A stretch of 64,000 nt of DNA from Pollutimonas sp036675275 (GTDB taxonomy: Bacteria > Pseudomonadota > Gammaproteobacteria > Burkholderiales > Burkholderiaceae_B): NCBI GenBank assembly GCA_036675275.1, contig JAKFFG010000006.1, positions 310,001 to 374,000 on the forward strand. The letters are read 5' to 3'. How positions within the stretch are numbered: position 1 is the first letter of the stretch; every line of letters begins with the position of its first letter. Shown piece after piece: positions 26,597-35,009 of this stretch. The translations under genes were made by a program, and so were the position numbers. The notes under the pieces were generated by a model. The model saw only the letters and a program-made list of their open reading frames with translations. It did no database searches and had not been told where the DNA came from.

Positions 26597-27316
26597 GTGC
26601 ACACCATAGGACTGATCGGCGGTATGAGTTGGGAATCGACGGTTCCCTACTATCGTGAAATAAACCTGGCTGTGAAGGAGCAGCTCGGAGGACTGCACTC
26701 CGCCCGTATTGTTCTTTACAGTGTGGACTTTCAGGAGATCGAACGCTACCAGCATGCCGGCGACTGGGCCGCAGCCGGCCACGCGTTGTCGGCAGTAGCC
26801 TGTTCACTTGAAGCGGCAGGTGCTGATTTCCTGGTTTTGTGCACGAACACCATGCACAAGGTGGCGGACGAAATTCAAGACGCTGTCGATATTCCGCTGC
26901 TGCATATCGCCGACCCTACTGCCGGAAAGATAAAGTCGGCTGGTTTGTCGAGAATAGGGCTGCTGGGCACCCGCTTTACCATGGAGCAGGACTTCTACAA
27001 GGACAGACTGCGCGACCGCCACGGACTGGACGTGCTGATACCGCCGGCCGATGACCGTGAAACCGTGCATCGCATCATCTACGACGAGCTATGCCTGGGT
27101 CTGGTCAAGCCCGAATCACGAATCGAGTACCGGCGCATCATTGCCGCACTGATCGACCGGGGCGCGCAAGCGATTATTCTGGGTTGCACTGAAATTTCGC
27201 TTTTGATCGGCCAGGATGATGCGGGCGTGCCCTTGTTCGACACGACGGCCATCCACGCCCGCGAGGCCGCCGGGCTTGCCCTTGCGGAAACCGTGCCGGC
27301 GGCACAGAACGGCTAG
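26597..27316 (+). CDS. Aspartate/glutamate racemase family protein
   Basis: 239-residue cofactor-independent amino-acid racemase. Both catalytic cysteines are present, Cys82 in LCTNTMHK and Cys197 in ILGCTEIS, and the N-terminus IGLIGGMSWESTVPYY is typical of the YgeA/aspartate racemase group. The start is GTG, with AGGAG eight bases upstream. Being divergent from the amino-acid importer, it may convert imported amino acids. It overlaps the convergent DedA gene by four bases. Confidence 0.9.
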   Translation: MHTIGLIGGMSWESTVPYYREINLAVKEQLGGLHSARIVLYSVDFQEIERYQHAGDWAAAGHALSAVACSLEAAGADFLVLCTNTMHKVADEIQDAVDIPLLHIADPTAGKIKSAGLSRIGLLGTRFTMEQDFYKDRLRDRHGLDVLIPPADDRETVHRIIYDELCLGLVKPESRIEYRRIIAALIDRGAQAIILGCTEISLLIGQDDAGVPLFDTTAIHAREAAGLALAETVPAAQNG

Positions 27317-27876
27317 GAAGGGCGGAGCGAGCGTTTACGAATGTGCCTGACCAGGACTATCACTCCGGCGGCGGCCAGAATCAATAGCAGCGCGGCTTCT
27401 TCGTAGCGCCTGATATCGGCAAACAGCCACTCCAGCGTATGACCGAACAGGTAGCCTGCCGCGGTGAACAGGCAAGCCCATATTGTTGCACCTGCCAGGT
27501 TGAACAAGATGAAACGCCAGGCAGGGACGTCGCTCATGCCTATTGCAATCGGCCCTGCCGCCCGTAGGCCATACATGAAACGAACCCCGATAATGGCGCC
27601 GGCCTGATAGCGGACAAGCCAGCCATTTACGCTTTCTACCCGGGAATTCCATTGGGGATAGCGTTTCAGTACTGTGTGGCCATGCAGCCGCCCGAGCAAG
27701 AAAAAAAACATGTCGCCCAGCCATCCACCGCATAATCCGAAGAGGACGATGGGCAGGAAAGACAAATAGCCTTGATGGGCGGCAAAGCCGGCCAGCACCA
27801 GTACTGTCTCGCCTTCCAGCACCGTGCCGATGAATACTGCCAGGTAGCCGTGTTCGGCAATGAAATTTGTGATCAT
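27313..27876 (-). CDS. DedA family inner-membrane protein
   Basis: 187-residue DedA/SNARE-associated (VTT) protein with four to five membrane helices. Visible are the EGETVLVLAGF motif (about 21-31, with the conserved acidic residue), GDMFFFLLGRLHG and the basic GVRFMYGLRAAGPIAIG stretch (about 97-113). Family members are proposed lipid scramblases or undecaprenyl-phosphate transporters. The gene follows the Lrp gene by six bases, so they are probably co-transcribed. Confidence 0.9.
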   Translation of the reverse strand: MITNFIAEHGYLAVFIGTVLEGETVLVLAGFAAHQGYLSFLPIVLFGLCGGWLGDMFFFLLGRLHGHTVLKRYPQWNSRVESVNGWLVRYQAGAIIGVRFMYGLRAAGPIAIGMSDVPAWRFILFNLAGATIWACLFTAAGYLFGHTLEWLFADIRRYEEAALLLILAAAGVIVLVRHIRKRSLRPS

Positions 27877-27882
27877 TGCTGC

Positions 27883-28326
27883 TTATCCCTCAGTGAGCGG
27901 CGGCAGGCGCCGCTTGACCGGCGTGGTCTTGACGATAGCAGTATTAGTTTCTGCCTGATTGGCGAGCTTGTCCAGGATGGTATCCAACTGCTCCATGGAG
28001 CGCACATTCAATCGGGCGATGAAGCAATCTTCGCCCGTCACCTTGTCGCATTCGGTAAATTCCGGAATGGCCTGGATCTGGCGCTCCACCAAATGCAATT
28101 GGCCTGGCAGAGGACGTATGCGAACAATGGCCTGCAGGAGATAGCCAAATGCCTTCGGGTCGACCGTTACCGTATAACCTGTCAGGACACCGCGTTCTTC
28201 CAGGCGCCGCAGACGTTCGGCCACGCTGGGCGACGACAGCCCGCTGGCGCGGGCCAGCGCCTTGAGCGATAGCCGCGAGTCTTCCATGAGTGCCGCTATG
28301 ATGATGCGGTCGATTTCGTCATGCAT
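27883..28326 (-). CDS. Lrp/AsnC family transcriptional regulator
   Basis: 147-residue regulator with an N-terminal helix-turn-helix (about 5-55; LARASGLSSPSVAERLRRLEERG) and a C-terminal RAM ligand-binding domain (about 65-140) with the family GEDCFIARLNV strand. Members sense amino acids or related small molecules. It is divergent from an EamA exporter gene with a perfect 14-base palindrome between them, which points to control of that exporter and itself. Confidence 0.94.
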   Translation of the reverse strand: MHDEIDRIIIAALMEDSRLSLKALARASGLSSPSVAERLRRLEERGVLTGYTVTVDPKAFGYLLQAIVRIRPLPGQLHLVERQIQAIPEFTECDKVTGEDCFIARLNVRSMEQLDTILDKLANQAETNTAIVKTTPVKRRLPPLTEG

Positions 28327-28353
28327 TTTTGTTTAATAGGCAAAGTATGAATA

Positions 28354-28367
28354 TTATTGCGCAATAA
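28354..28367. promoter_or_regulatory. Perfect 14-base palindrome, candidate Lrp-family operator
   Basis: TTATTGCGCAATAA is perfectly self-complementary and sits in the 133-base divergent region between the Lrp gene and the exporter gene, 28 bases from the Lrp start. AT-rich arms around a short core suit an Lrp/AsnC dimer site. Confidence 0.5.
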
Positions 28368-28459
28368 AAAGGTAATGGGACTATTCTGCTTAATTTTATC
28401 CATAGATGATCAGCATGAAAAGGCTCAAACTTTGCTTGTCTGAATAAAGGAGTTTGGCT

Positions 28460-29374
28460 ATGGAAAATCAAATAAAACGCGGCTCTCTGGAGATGGCCGC
28501 TGCAATGACGATATCCGGCACGATCGGATGGTTCGTTCTGATGTCCGGGCAGCCGGTGCTCGACGTGGTGTTCTGGCGGTGCCTGTTCGGGGCAGCCACC
28601 TTGTTGGCGATCTGCGGACTGATGGGATTTCTTCGCCCAGGCCTGCTGTCCTGGCCTGTATTTGGTCTTGCGGTATTGAGCGGAGGCGCAATCGTAGGAA
28701 ACTGGGTTCTGCTTTTCGCCGCCTATTCCGGCGCATCGATCGGGATCGCCACGGCGGTCTACAACACACAGCCGTTCATGCTTGTGGCCCTGGGCGCCGT
28801 GTTCCTGCACGAACGCATTACGCTGGACAAAATGATGTGGCTGAGCCTGGCCTTCATCGGCATGCTGGCCATCACTCAGTCGCATGACGCAGCCGGCAGC
28901 GGCGGGCAGGCTTACTTGTTGGGTATTGCGCTGGCGCTGGGGGCAGCTTTTCTGTACGCCATCGCAGCGCTTCTGGTCAAACGGCTGACCGGCACGCCTC
29001 CACACTTGATTGCCCTGATCCAGGTCTGCACGGGCATCCTGCTGCTGGCGCCATTCGCCGACGTTTCCGCGCTTCCCGAACAGACAGCGATGGCGTGGAT
29101 CACGCTGTTGTCGATGGGCATTGTGCATACCGGCCTTATGTATGTTCTGCTTTATGGCGCCATTCAGAAGCTGCCCACCGCTCTGACGGGCGCTTTGTCC
29201 TTCATCTATCCCGTCGTTGCGATCCTGGTCGATTGGGTGGCGTTCGGGCATCGCTTGCAGTGGCTGCAGTGGCTCGGCGTCGCGGCGATTCTTTTTGCGG
29301 CTGCTGCCATGCGGCAGGGTTGGACGTTTGGGCGGCTCCTGTGGTGTATACGATGCGGAGCACGTGCAAAGTAA
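28460..29374 (+). CDS. EamA/DMT family permease
   Basis: 304-residue transporter with ten hydrophobic helices arranged as two EamA repeats (about 10-140 and 155-295). Marker segments are FWRCLFGAATLLAICGL and NTQPFMLVALGAVFLHERIT in the first repeat and LIYVLL-like and GALSFIYPVVAILVDWVAFG in the second. Members export amino acids or metabolites. I chose the ATG at 28460, seven bases after AAAGGAG. The Lrp partner suggests amino-acid export. Confidence 0.92.
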   Translation: MENQIKRGSLEMAAAMTISGTIGWFVLMSGQPVLDVVFWRCLFGAATLLAICGLMGFLRPGLLSWPVFGLAVLSGGAIVGNWVLLFAAYSGASIGIATAVYNTQPFMLVALGAVFLHERITLDKMMWLSLAFIGMLAITQSHDAAGSGGQAYLLGIALALGAAFLYAIAALLVKRLTGTPPHLIALIQVCTGILLLAPFADVSALPEQTAMAWITLLSMGIVHTGLMYVLLYGAIQKLPTALTGALSFIYPVVAILVDWVAFGHRLQWLQWLGVAAILFAAAAMRQGWTFGRLLWCIRCGARAK

Positions 29375-29472
29375 TACGCAGCGCTTCGCACCCCCCGCGA
29401 AAAGCCAACTAAGCCCAGACGGCGCTCACTGCGCTATAGATCTCTTCCACGCGTCGAGTTCTTTGCCCGGCT

Positions 29473-30234
29473 TCACAAAGCCGAGCGAATATTCGAAGCC
29501 GTGGAACGCAGCGCAACCAGGTATTTATCGACCGCTTCATGCTCATTCACTTGTCCAGTCGGCAGGCTGACATTGATCGCGGCGAGTGCCTTTCCTTCGA
29601 AATCCTTCACGGTCACTGCCAATCCGCAAATGGCTTCATCCAGCTCGCCGTCTACCCAGGCATACCCTTTCTCACGCGCGGCGAGAATCTCGCGGTGGAA
29701 CTCCTGCTTATCCGTCACTGTTTGATTAGTCAGCCGCTTGAAGGGTGCCGTTTCCAGGAAGTGCTTGAGTAGCTCCTCTCCGGACTCTGCCAGCAAGGCT
29801 CTCCCCATTGACACTGCGTTTGCCGGTAGGCGGCTGCCCAGCGTCGGGCTTGCGCGAAGAATTTTGTAGGTCGGCACACGCACAACGTACACGATCTCGT
29901 TTCCGTCGATGATGGACATGGCGCACGATTGCCGGATGTGCTGTGAAAGCTCTTCAAGCTCGAGTTGCGCCTGACGCCAAAAGGGTAGCGAATATAGATA
30001 CGAGAGTCCTAGATTGAGTACCTTCGGCGTAAGCGCATAGCTTCGTCCATCGGTGCTTGTATAGCCCAGATCGGTGAGGGTAAGCAGATAGCGCTTCACA
30101 ACGGAGCGGCTCAACTCAGTGTCTTCGGCCACGCTTGCGATGCTCATGCCGGGTTTGTTGCGGCCCAAAGCTTCAATCACTTGCAGGCCACGGGCAAAAG
30201 TTCGCACAAAAGATTCGCTCTCGGGACTAGCCAT
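29473..30234 (-). CDS. IclR-family transcriptional regulator
   Basis: 253-residue IclR regulator with a winged helix (about 10-75; SIASVAEDTELSRSVVKRYL) and a C-terminal effector domain (about 80-250) with GSRLPANAVSMGRALLAES and YAWVDGELDEAICGLAV. The group includes PcaR/PcaU-type regulators of beta-ketoadipate genes. The ATG at 30234 is chosen because AAGGAG lies seven bases before it. It is divergent from the MaoC/thiolase/CoA-transferase operon, its likely target. Confidence 0.94.
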   Translation of the reverse strand: MASPESESFVRTFARGLQVIEALGRNKPGMSIASVAEDTELSRSVVKRYLLTLTDLGYTSTDGRSYALTPKVLNLGLSYLYSLPFWRQAQLELEELSQHIRQSCAMSIIDGNEIVYVVRVPTYKILRASPTLGSRLPANAVSMGRALLAESGEELLKHFLETAPFKRLTNQTVTDKQEFHREILAAREKGYAWVDGELDEAICGLAVTVKDFEGKALAAINVSLPTGQVNEHEAVDKYLVALRSTASNIRSAL

Positions 30235-30395
30235 CGGTGTTCTCCTTCTCATTACACGGACGCAGCATACCCGACTGTTCAGCCGTCAGGCCGATCGAGC
30301 CGCCATGTTTTACGTGAACTCACACATAACCGAATGCAGGTATTTCGGCAGCATTCGTTGACACGACCTTTGCTGCGGCCTACAATTGTTCGTAG

Positions 30396-30425
30396 AGCGG
30401 TTATACATAACCGCTTAGCGGTTAT
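30396..30425. promoter_or_regulatory. Candidate IclR operator: palindrome plus third half-site
   Basis: AGCGGTTAT (30396-30404) and ATAACCGCT (30407-30415) make a perfect palindrome with a two-base spacer, and a third copy AGCGGTTAT follows at 30417-30425, ending 44 bases before the first MaoC start. A weaker ATAACCG lies at 30326-30332. Repeated half-sites of this sort fit cooperative IclR binding. Confidence 0.6.
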
Positions 30426-30469
30426 TTTAGCCGAAATTGATTCTCAGCATATCCATTCCGGAGGCGCAC

Positions 30470-30940
30470 ATGGATTACAAATACGACACCGATTTCTGGG
30501 CGGGGAACGCTGCCCGGAAGATCTGGGACGACATCGTCCCCGGTGAGCCACGCAAGACTCTTCCCTACACGCTAACCAAAGAAGCTATCCAAAAGCTTTG
30601 TAAGGCAACGGGCGACATGAATCCCGTCTATGTCGACGAGGATTACGCCAAGACTACAAAGTGGGGAGGGATCATTGCTCCGCCATCCATTCACGTGCTG
30701 TTGATGTTCTCATGCACGCCGAATGACGACTGGATGCGCAGTCCTGGCACCATTAACGCCAGCCAATCATGGAGTTACAACATTCCGGCGCGCCCGGGTG
30801 ACGTGATTACCCTGCAGGCACGGGCGCTCGACAAGTTCATTAAGGGCGATCGGCTCTTTGCTATCCATGACAACGTCTTCTTCAACCAAAACAACGAAGT
30901 GATTTGCTCCGGCCGCGGCTGGACGATCCGTTCCATGTAA
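30470..30940 (+). CDS. MaoC-like hydratase subunit, probably non-catalytic
   Basis: 156-residue hot-dog protein resembling the N-terminal domain of two-domain MaoC hydratases. The catalytic motif region reads GDMNPVY: Asp49 is kept but the usual His is Tyr54, and the following HG is replaced by APP. This suggests a structural or CoA-binding partner of the next gene product. The ATG at 30470 has GGAGGC six bases upstream. It opens the operon controlled by the divergent IclR gene. Confidence 0.85.
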   Translation: MDYKYDTDFWAGNAARKIWDDIVPGEPRKTLPYTLTKEAIQKLCKATGDMNPVYVDEDYAKTTKWGGIIAPPSIHVLLMFSCTPNDDWMRSPGTINASQSWSYNIPARPGDVITLQARALDKFIKGDRLFAIHDNVFFNQNNEVICSGRGWTIRSM

Positions 30941-30951
30941 GGAGCAAGAAT

Positions 30952-31383
30952 ATGGAAACTGCTTTCAATATAAAGGAAGGTCAGCGCATCGAGGGCCCTT
31001 CGTTCAGTCCCACGCGTGAAACCATTTGGGAATTTTGTGAAGCGTCCCTCGATTACAACCCGCTGCATTGGGACGACGAGTATATGAAGTCGAATTTCGG
31101 AAAGACGAACTTCGGCGGCATCATCATGCACGGCATGTCCAACTTCAGCCTCATCACTAAGATGATGACGGATTGGGCTCTGCCACAAGAGGGCATCCAC
31201 CGCCGGCTTGAGACCCGTTGGAGGTCTCCAGTAAAGCCCGGCGATACGATTACCCCGGCGGGCGTCGTTAAAAAGATCAAGACCACTGAAAAGGCGAACT
31301 GGGTCGTCGTTTCTGTCGAAGTGAAAAATCAAGATGACAAGCTTGTGGCCGAAGGCGAGGCCATGGTGGAGTTCCCCCTTTAA
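30952..31383 (+). CDS. MaoC-like enoyl-CoA hydratase subunit, catalytic
   Basis: 143-residue hot-dog hydratase with an intact dyad, Asp34 and His39 in SLDYNPLH, followed by GGIIMHGM. It is predicted to add water to an enoyl-CoA, probably as a heterodimer with the product of the preceding gene, as known for split MaoC pairs such as ChsH1-ChsH2. TAAGGAGCAAGAAT precedes the ATG, and the upstream gene stops eleven bases earlier, so the pair is co-expressed. Confidence 0.87.
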   Translation: METAFNIKEGQRIEGPSFSPTRETIWEFCEASLDYNPLHWDDEYMKSNFGKTNFGGIIMHGMSNFSLITKMMTDWALPQEGIHRRLETRWRSPVKPGDTITPAGVVKKIKTTEKANWVVVSVEVKNQDDKLVAEGEAMVEFPL

Positions 31384-31455
31384 AGTGAAGCGTGACGGGG
31401 TTGCTCATTGCGGTCGCCCCGTCATTAATAACTATCCAAGATCAGGAGACGAAGC

Positions 31456-32427
31456 ATGAAAAACATTATCCGATTGATTACCGGTATGGCGGCATCCGTC
31501 GTATGCAGCACTGCCATGGCAGCAAGTTATCCCGACCGCGCGGTGACCGTCGTCGTTCCCTTTCCTGCGGGCGGCACTACGGACGTATTGGCTCGCCATC
31601 TGGGCAAGGCTCTGTCTGACGAATGGAAGCAGCCTGTGGTCATTGAAAACAGGGGCGGCGCAAGTGGCACGATCGGTTCAGCTACCGTAACGCGCAGCAC
31701 GCCAGACGGCTACACCTTGTTGCTCACAGCTACGCACCACATTATCAATCCGACCTTGTTGAAGGACACTATTTCCTACAACACCAAGGAATCGTTTACC
31801 AACCTGGCAATGGTGGCGACCGTGCCCAATGTGCTCGTGGTCAACAAAAAATTTGAGCCCAAAAGCGTACAGGAATTGATTGACCTCGCTAAAAAGAAGC
31901 CCGGTGAAATCAACTTCGGGTCGGCAGGCATCGGCGGCGCAAACCACCTGTCTGGCGAACTGTTCGCACACATGGCGGGTATCAAGCTTACTCATATTCC
32001 TTATCGCGGTGCGGCGCCTTCCTTGAACGACCTGTTGGCCGGCCAGATCCCAATGATGTTCGACTCTGTTCCCGGTGTGCTCGGCCATATCAAGTCGGGC
32101 GGCTTACGAGCGCTAGGCGTCACGTCGGCTGAAAGAGTGCCGCAACTTCCCGACGTACCGACAATCGACGAAGCGGGCGTGAAGGGCTTTGAGGCCATCG
32201 CAATGTTTGGCCTGTACGGCCCGGAGGGCATCCCTCAGGAACTTGTTCAGAAAATCAACCAGGACGTGAATACGGCCCTTGCGTCACCGGAGCTTCAGGA
32301 AAAGCTTTCCGCGCTGGGTGCCACGCCGGGCAAGATGACGCAAGCTGAGTTTGATACATACGTCAACAAGGAAATCGATAAGTGGGCCGAGGTGATCGAA
32401 GCAGCGGATATCAAGCTGCCTAAATAA
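31456..32427 (+). CDS. Bug/TctC-family periplasmic binding protein
   Basis: 323-residue tripartite-tricarboxylate binding protein. It has a signal peptide (about 1-24, ending STAMAAS), the family start YPDRAVTVVVPFPAGGTTDVLARHL, then VIENRGGASGTIGSATV, the IPYRGAAPSLNDLLAGQI block and GLYGPEGIPQELVQKIN. Such proteins bind carboxylates. No TctA/TctB membrane genes accompany it, so it is an orphan. It lies between the MaoC genes and the CoA transferase, hinting that its ligand is the acid the operon degrades. Confidence 0.95.
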   Translation: MKNIIRLITGMAASVVCSTAMAASYPDRAVTVVVPFPAGGTTDVLARHLGKALSDEWKQPVVIENRGGASGTIGSATVTRSTPDGYTLLLTATHHIINPTLLKDTISYNTKESFTNLAMVATVPNVLVVNKKFEPKSVQELIDLAKKKPGEINFGSAGIGGANHLSGELFAHMAGIKLTHIPYRGAAPSLNDLLAGQIPMMFDSVPGVLGHIKSGGLRALGVTSAERVPQLPDVPTIDEAGVKGFEAIAMFGLYGPEGIPQELVQKINQDVNTALASPELQEKLSALGATPGKMTQAEFDTYVNKEIDKWAEVIEAADIKLPK

Positions 32428-32458
32428 CGTACGTTCCCACACTGAAGACGAGGACATT

Positions 32459-33733
32459 ATGCTGGATAACGCGCTCGACCCGCTTGCCGCGGGCATGGGT
32501 CACTCTACCAATGACAAGGCTCTGTCGAATATACGGGTTCTGGATCTGTCGCGGATCCTGGCCGGCCCCTGGTGCACGCAAAATCTGGCAGACCTGGGGG
32601 CGGAGGTCATCAAGATCGAACGGCCCGGCGCCGGCGATGACACCAGGGCTTGGGGCCCCCCGTGGCTGCCAGGACAGGACGACAGCCGCGCGGCTGACTC
32701 TTCTTACTACTCTGCTGCCAACCGGGGCAAGAAGTCAGTCACGGTCGACATCACGACCCCTGAAGGACAGGACCTTATCAAGCGGTTGGCGCGTTCCAGC
32801 GATGTCTTCATCGAAAACTTCAAAGTGGGCAACCTGAAGAAGTACGGGTTGGACTATGAGTCCATTCGAAAAGAAAATCCGGCCATCATCTATTGCTCCA
32901 TTACCGGATTTGGACAGAACGGCCCGTATGCCCATCGTCCGGGGTACGACTTCGTCTTCCAGGGCATGGGCGGAATGATGAGCGTCACTGGCGAACGGGA
33001 CGATTTACCCGGCGGAGGCCCGCAAAAAGTGGGCATTGCCCTCGCCGATATTATCACCGGCATGTATTCCACCATTGCCATCCTCGCTGCTATCAACCAC
33101 CGAAGCAAATCCGGCAAAGGTCAGAACATCGACATGTCCCTGCTGGATTGCATTGTGGCGCTTGGCAGCAACCAGGTCACAGGTTACTTCGCGGGTGGCA
33201 AAGTCCCTGGCAGAATGGGCAACGCACATATGAGCCTGGTGCCCTACGGGGTATATCCGACGGCCAATGGTCACATCATCATCGCGATCGGCAATGACGA
33301 GCAGTGGCAACGCTATTGTGCAGTCATTGGCAGGGCCGATCTTGCCGCTGATCCGGATTTCAGTCGTGTGACGGGCCGCATCGTCAACCGTGAGCGGCTC
33401 GATGTCGAGCTCAGAAAGACGATGCAGACCGAAGATTCTGTCACCTGGCTTGAGGTCCTTGAGAAGCACAATGTGCCTTGCGGGCCAATCAACAATTACG
33501 AGCAGGTCTTTCAGAACGAACAAGTCATTCATCGAAACCTTCGCGTGGATCTTGAGCGGGAAGACGGCGCCCGAATCGCTGCGGCGGCGTCACCTCTGAG
33601 GCTTGCCGAAACGCCTCCGTCGTATGACCGCCCGCCACCTCTGATCGGCCAGCACACGGACGAAGTGCTCCATGAACTGCTCGGCCTGAATCAGGTGGCG
33701 TTGGAAAAGCTGCGTGCAGCCGGCGCGATCTGA
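32459..33733 (+). CDS. CaiB/BaiF family class III CoA-transferase
   Basis: 424-residue family III CoA transferase that moves CoA between acids. Visible are VLDLSRILAGPWCTQNLADLGAEVIKIE (about 23-50), NRGKKSVTVDI, FIENFKVG, GYDFVFQGMGGMMSVTG and the catalytic Asp region NIDMSLLDCI. An insert of charged residues (GQDDSRAADS, about 78-87) follows GPPWLPG, as seen in longer members. It probably activates the imported acid. The second CaiB gene of the window (53730) is shorter and also follows a Bug gene. Confidence 0.93.
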   Translation: MLDNALDPLAAGMGHSTNDKALSNIRVLDLSRILAGPWCTQNLADLGAEVIKIERPGAGDDTRAWGPPWLPGQDDSRAADSSYYSAANRGKKSVTVDITTPEGQDLIKRLARSSDVFIENFKVGNLKKYGLDYESIRKENPAIIYCSITGFGQNGPYAHRPGYDFVFQGMGGMMSVTGERDDLPGGGPQKVGIALADIITGMYSTIAILAAINHRSKSGKGQNIDMSLLDCIVALGSNQVTGYFAGGKVPGRMGNAHMSLVPYGVYPTANGHIIIAIGNDEQWQRYCAVIGRADLAADPDFSRVTGRIVNRERLDVELRKTMQTEDSVTWLEVLEKHNVPCGPINNYEQVFQNEQVIHRNLRVDLEREDGARIAAAASPLRLAETPPSYDRPPPLIGQHTDEVLHELLGLNQVALEKLRAAGAI

Positions 33734-33779
33734 CGCTAACGACTCTCGACAACAGACACTACATCGAAGGAATATCACT

Positions 33780-34982
33780 ATGCACGACGCATACATTTGC
33801 GACGGTATCCGCACGCCATTTGGGCGTTATGGCGGCGCTCTGTCCGCCATCCGAACTGACGACCTGGCGGCTCTGCCGCTCCGCGAGCTGATGTCCCGCA
33901 ATCCACAGGTGGATTGGGCTGCAGTTGATGACGTCGCGTTTGGCTGCGCGAATCAGGCGGGCGAAGACAATCGCAATGTTGCCCGTATGGCGACGTTACT
34001 TGCCGGCATGCCGGTCGGCGTGCCGGCCTCGACGCTGAACCGGTTGTGCGCCTCTGGCCTGGATGCCGTCGGCACCGCTGCTCGCGGCATAAAGAGCGGC
34101 GAAGTACAGCTAATGATTGCCGGAGGCGCGGAGAGCATGTCCCGATCGCCCTATGTGGTGGGGAAGGCGGATCACGCATTCTCGCGTCAACAGCAGATGT
34201 TCGACACGACGCTCGGATGGCGGTTTGTCAATTCTGCCATGCAGCGCGGCTTCGGTATCGATTCCATGCCTGAAACTGCCGAGAATGTTGCTGATCAGTT
34301 CAGTATCTCGCGCGAAGACCAAGATGCCTTTGCCGTGCGCAGCCAGCAGCGTGCTGCGGCAGCCATCGCCGGTGGGGTCTTCCGTGAAGAGATCATGCGG
34401 GTCGAAGTGCCGGGCAAGAAAGGTACGCACACGATTGTCGATCAAGATGAACACCCCAGACAAACGGACCTGTCGACCCTTGCCCGGCTCAAGCCCATTG
34501 TGCGCGAGCAGGGCACCATCACCGCGGGCAATGCGTCCGGAGTCAACGACGGCGCATGTGCGCTGCTGCTCGCGTCCGAGCACGCAGCAACGAAACACGC
34601 CCTAACGCCCCGGGCCCGTGTGGTGGCTATGGCGGTGGCGGGCGTAGAGCCGCGCATCATGGGATTCGGTCCGGCGCCAGCAGTGCGCAAGGTCCTGGCT
34701 GCGACAGGTCTCACGATCGATGCCATGGACGTTATTGAACTTAACGAGGCTTTCGCAGCCCAGGCGCTGGCGGTCACGCGAAATCTCGGTCTGGCCGACG
34801 ATGCTGAACACGTCAATCCAAACGGGGGCGCGATAGCGTTGGGTCATCCATTGGGGGCCTCTGGCGCCCGGCTTGCTTTGACCGCGGTCAACCAACTGCA
34901 TCGCACGAAAGGGCGATATGCCCTGTGCGCGATGTGTATAGGAGTAGGTCAGGGCATTGCACTCGTGTTGGAGCGCGTGTAA
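33780..34982 (+). CDS. pcaF: 3-oxoadipyl-CoA thiolase-like acyltransferase
   Basis: 400-residue degradative thiolase with nucleophile Cys90 (LNRLCASGLDAV), His356 (GHPLGASGA) and Cys386 (CIGVGQG). The N-terminal part (ICDGIRTPFGRYGGAL, CANQAGEDNRNVARM) is characteristic of PcaF/PaaJ thiolases that cleave 3-oxoadipyl-CoA to succinyl-CoA and acetyl-CoA. Length equals that of PcaF. Whether the natural substrate is 3-oxoadipyl-CoA is inferred. The MaoC genes upstream would supply a 3-hydroxyacyl precursor; no dehydrogenase lies in the operon. Confidence 0.88.
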   Translation: MHDAYICDGIRTPFGRYGGALSAIRTDDLAALPLRELMSRNPQVDWAAVDDVAFGCANQAGEDNRNVARMATLLAGMPVGVPASTLNRLCASGLDAVGTAARGIKSGEVQLMIAGGAESMSRSPYVVGKADHAFSRQQQMFDTTLGWRFVNSAMQRGFGIDSMPETAENVADQFSISREDQDAFAVRSQQRAAAAIAGGVFREEIMRVEVPGKKGTHTIVDQDEHPRQTDLSTLARLKPIVREQGTITAGNASGVNDGACALLLASEHAATKHALTPRARVVAMAVAGVEPRIMGFGPAPAVRKVLAATGLTIDAMDVIELNEAFAAQALAVTRNLGLADDAEHVNPNGGAIALGHPLGASGARLALTAVNQLHRTKGRYALCAMCIGVGQGIALVLERV

Positions 34983-35009
34983 ACATCGCCATCAAAGAGG
35001 ATCGGTCTT

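Noticed and set aside
28319..29251. 310-residue minus-strand frame opposite the EamA gene
   Set aside because: Antisense to a confident ten-helix transporter; rich in Gln, Arg and His and without a family pattern.
29468..29483. CGGCTT/AAGCCG stem at the end of the IclR gene
   Set aside because: Six-base stem with a four-base loop that overlaps the coding sequence and has no T run; too weak to call a terminator.
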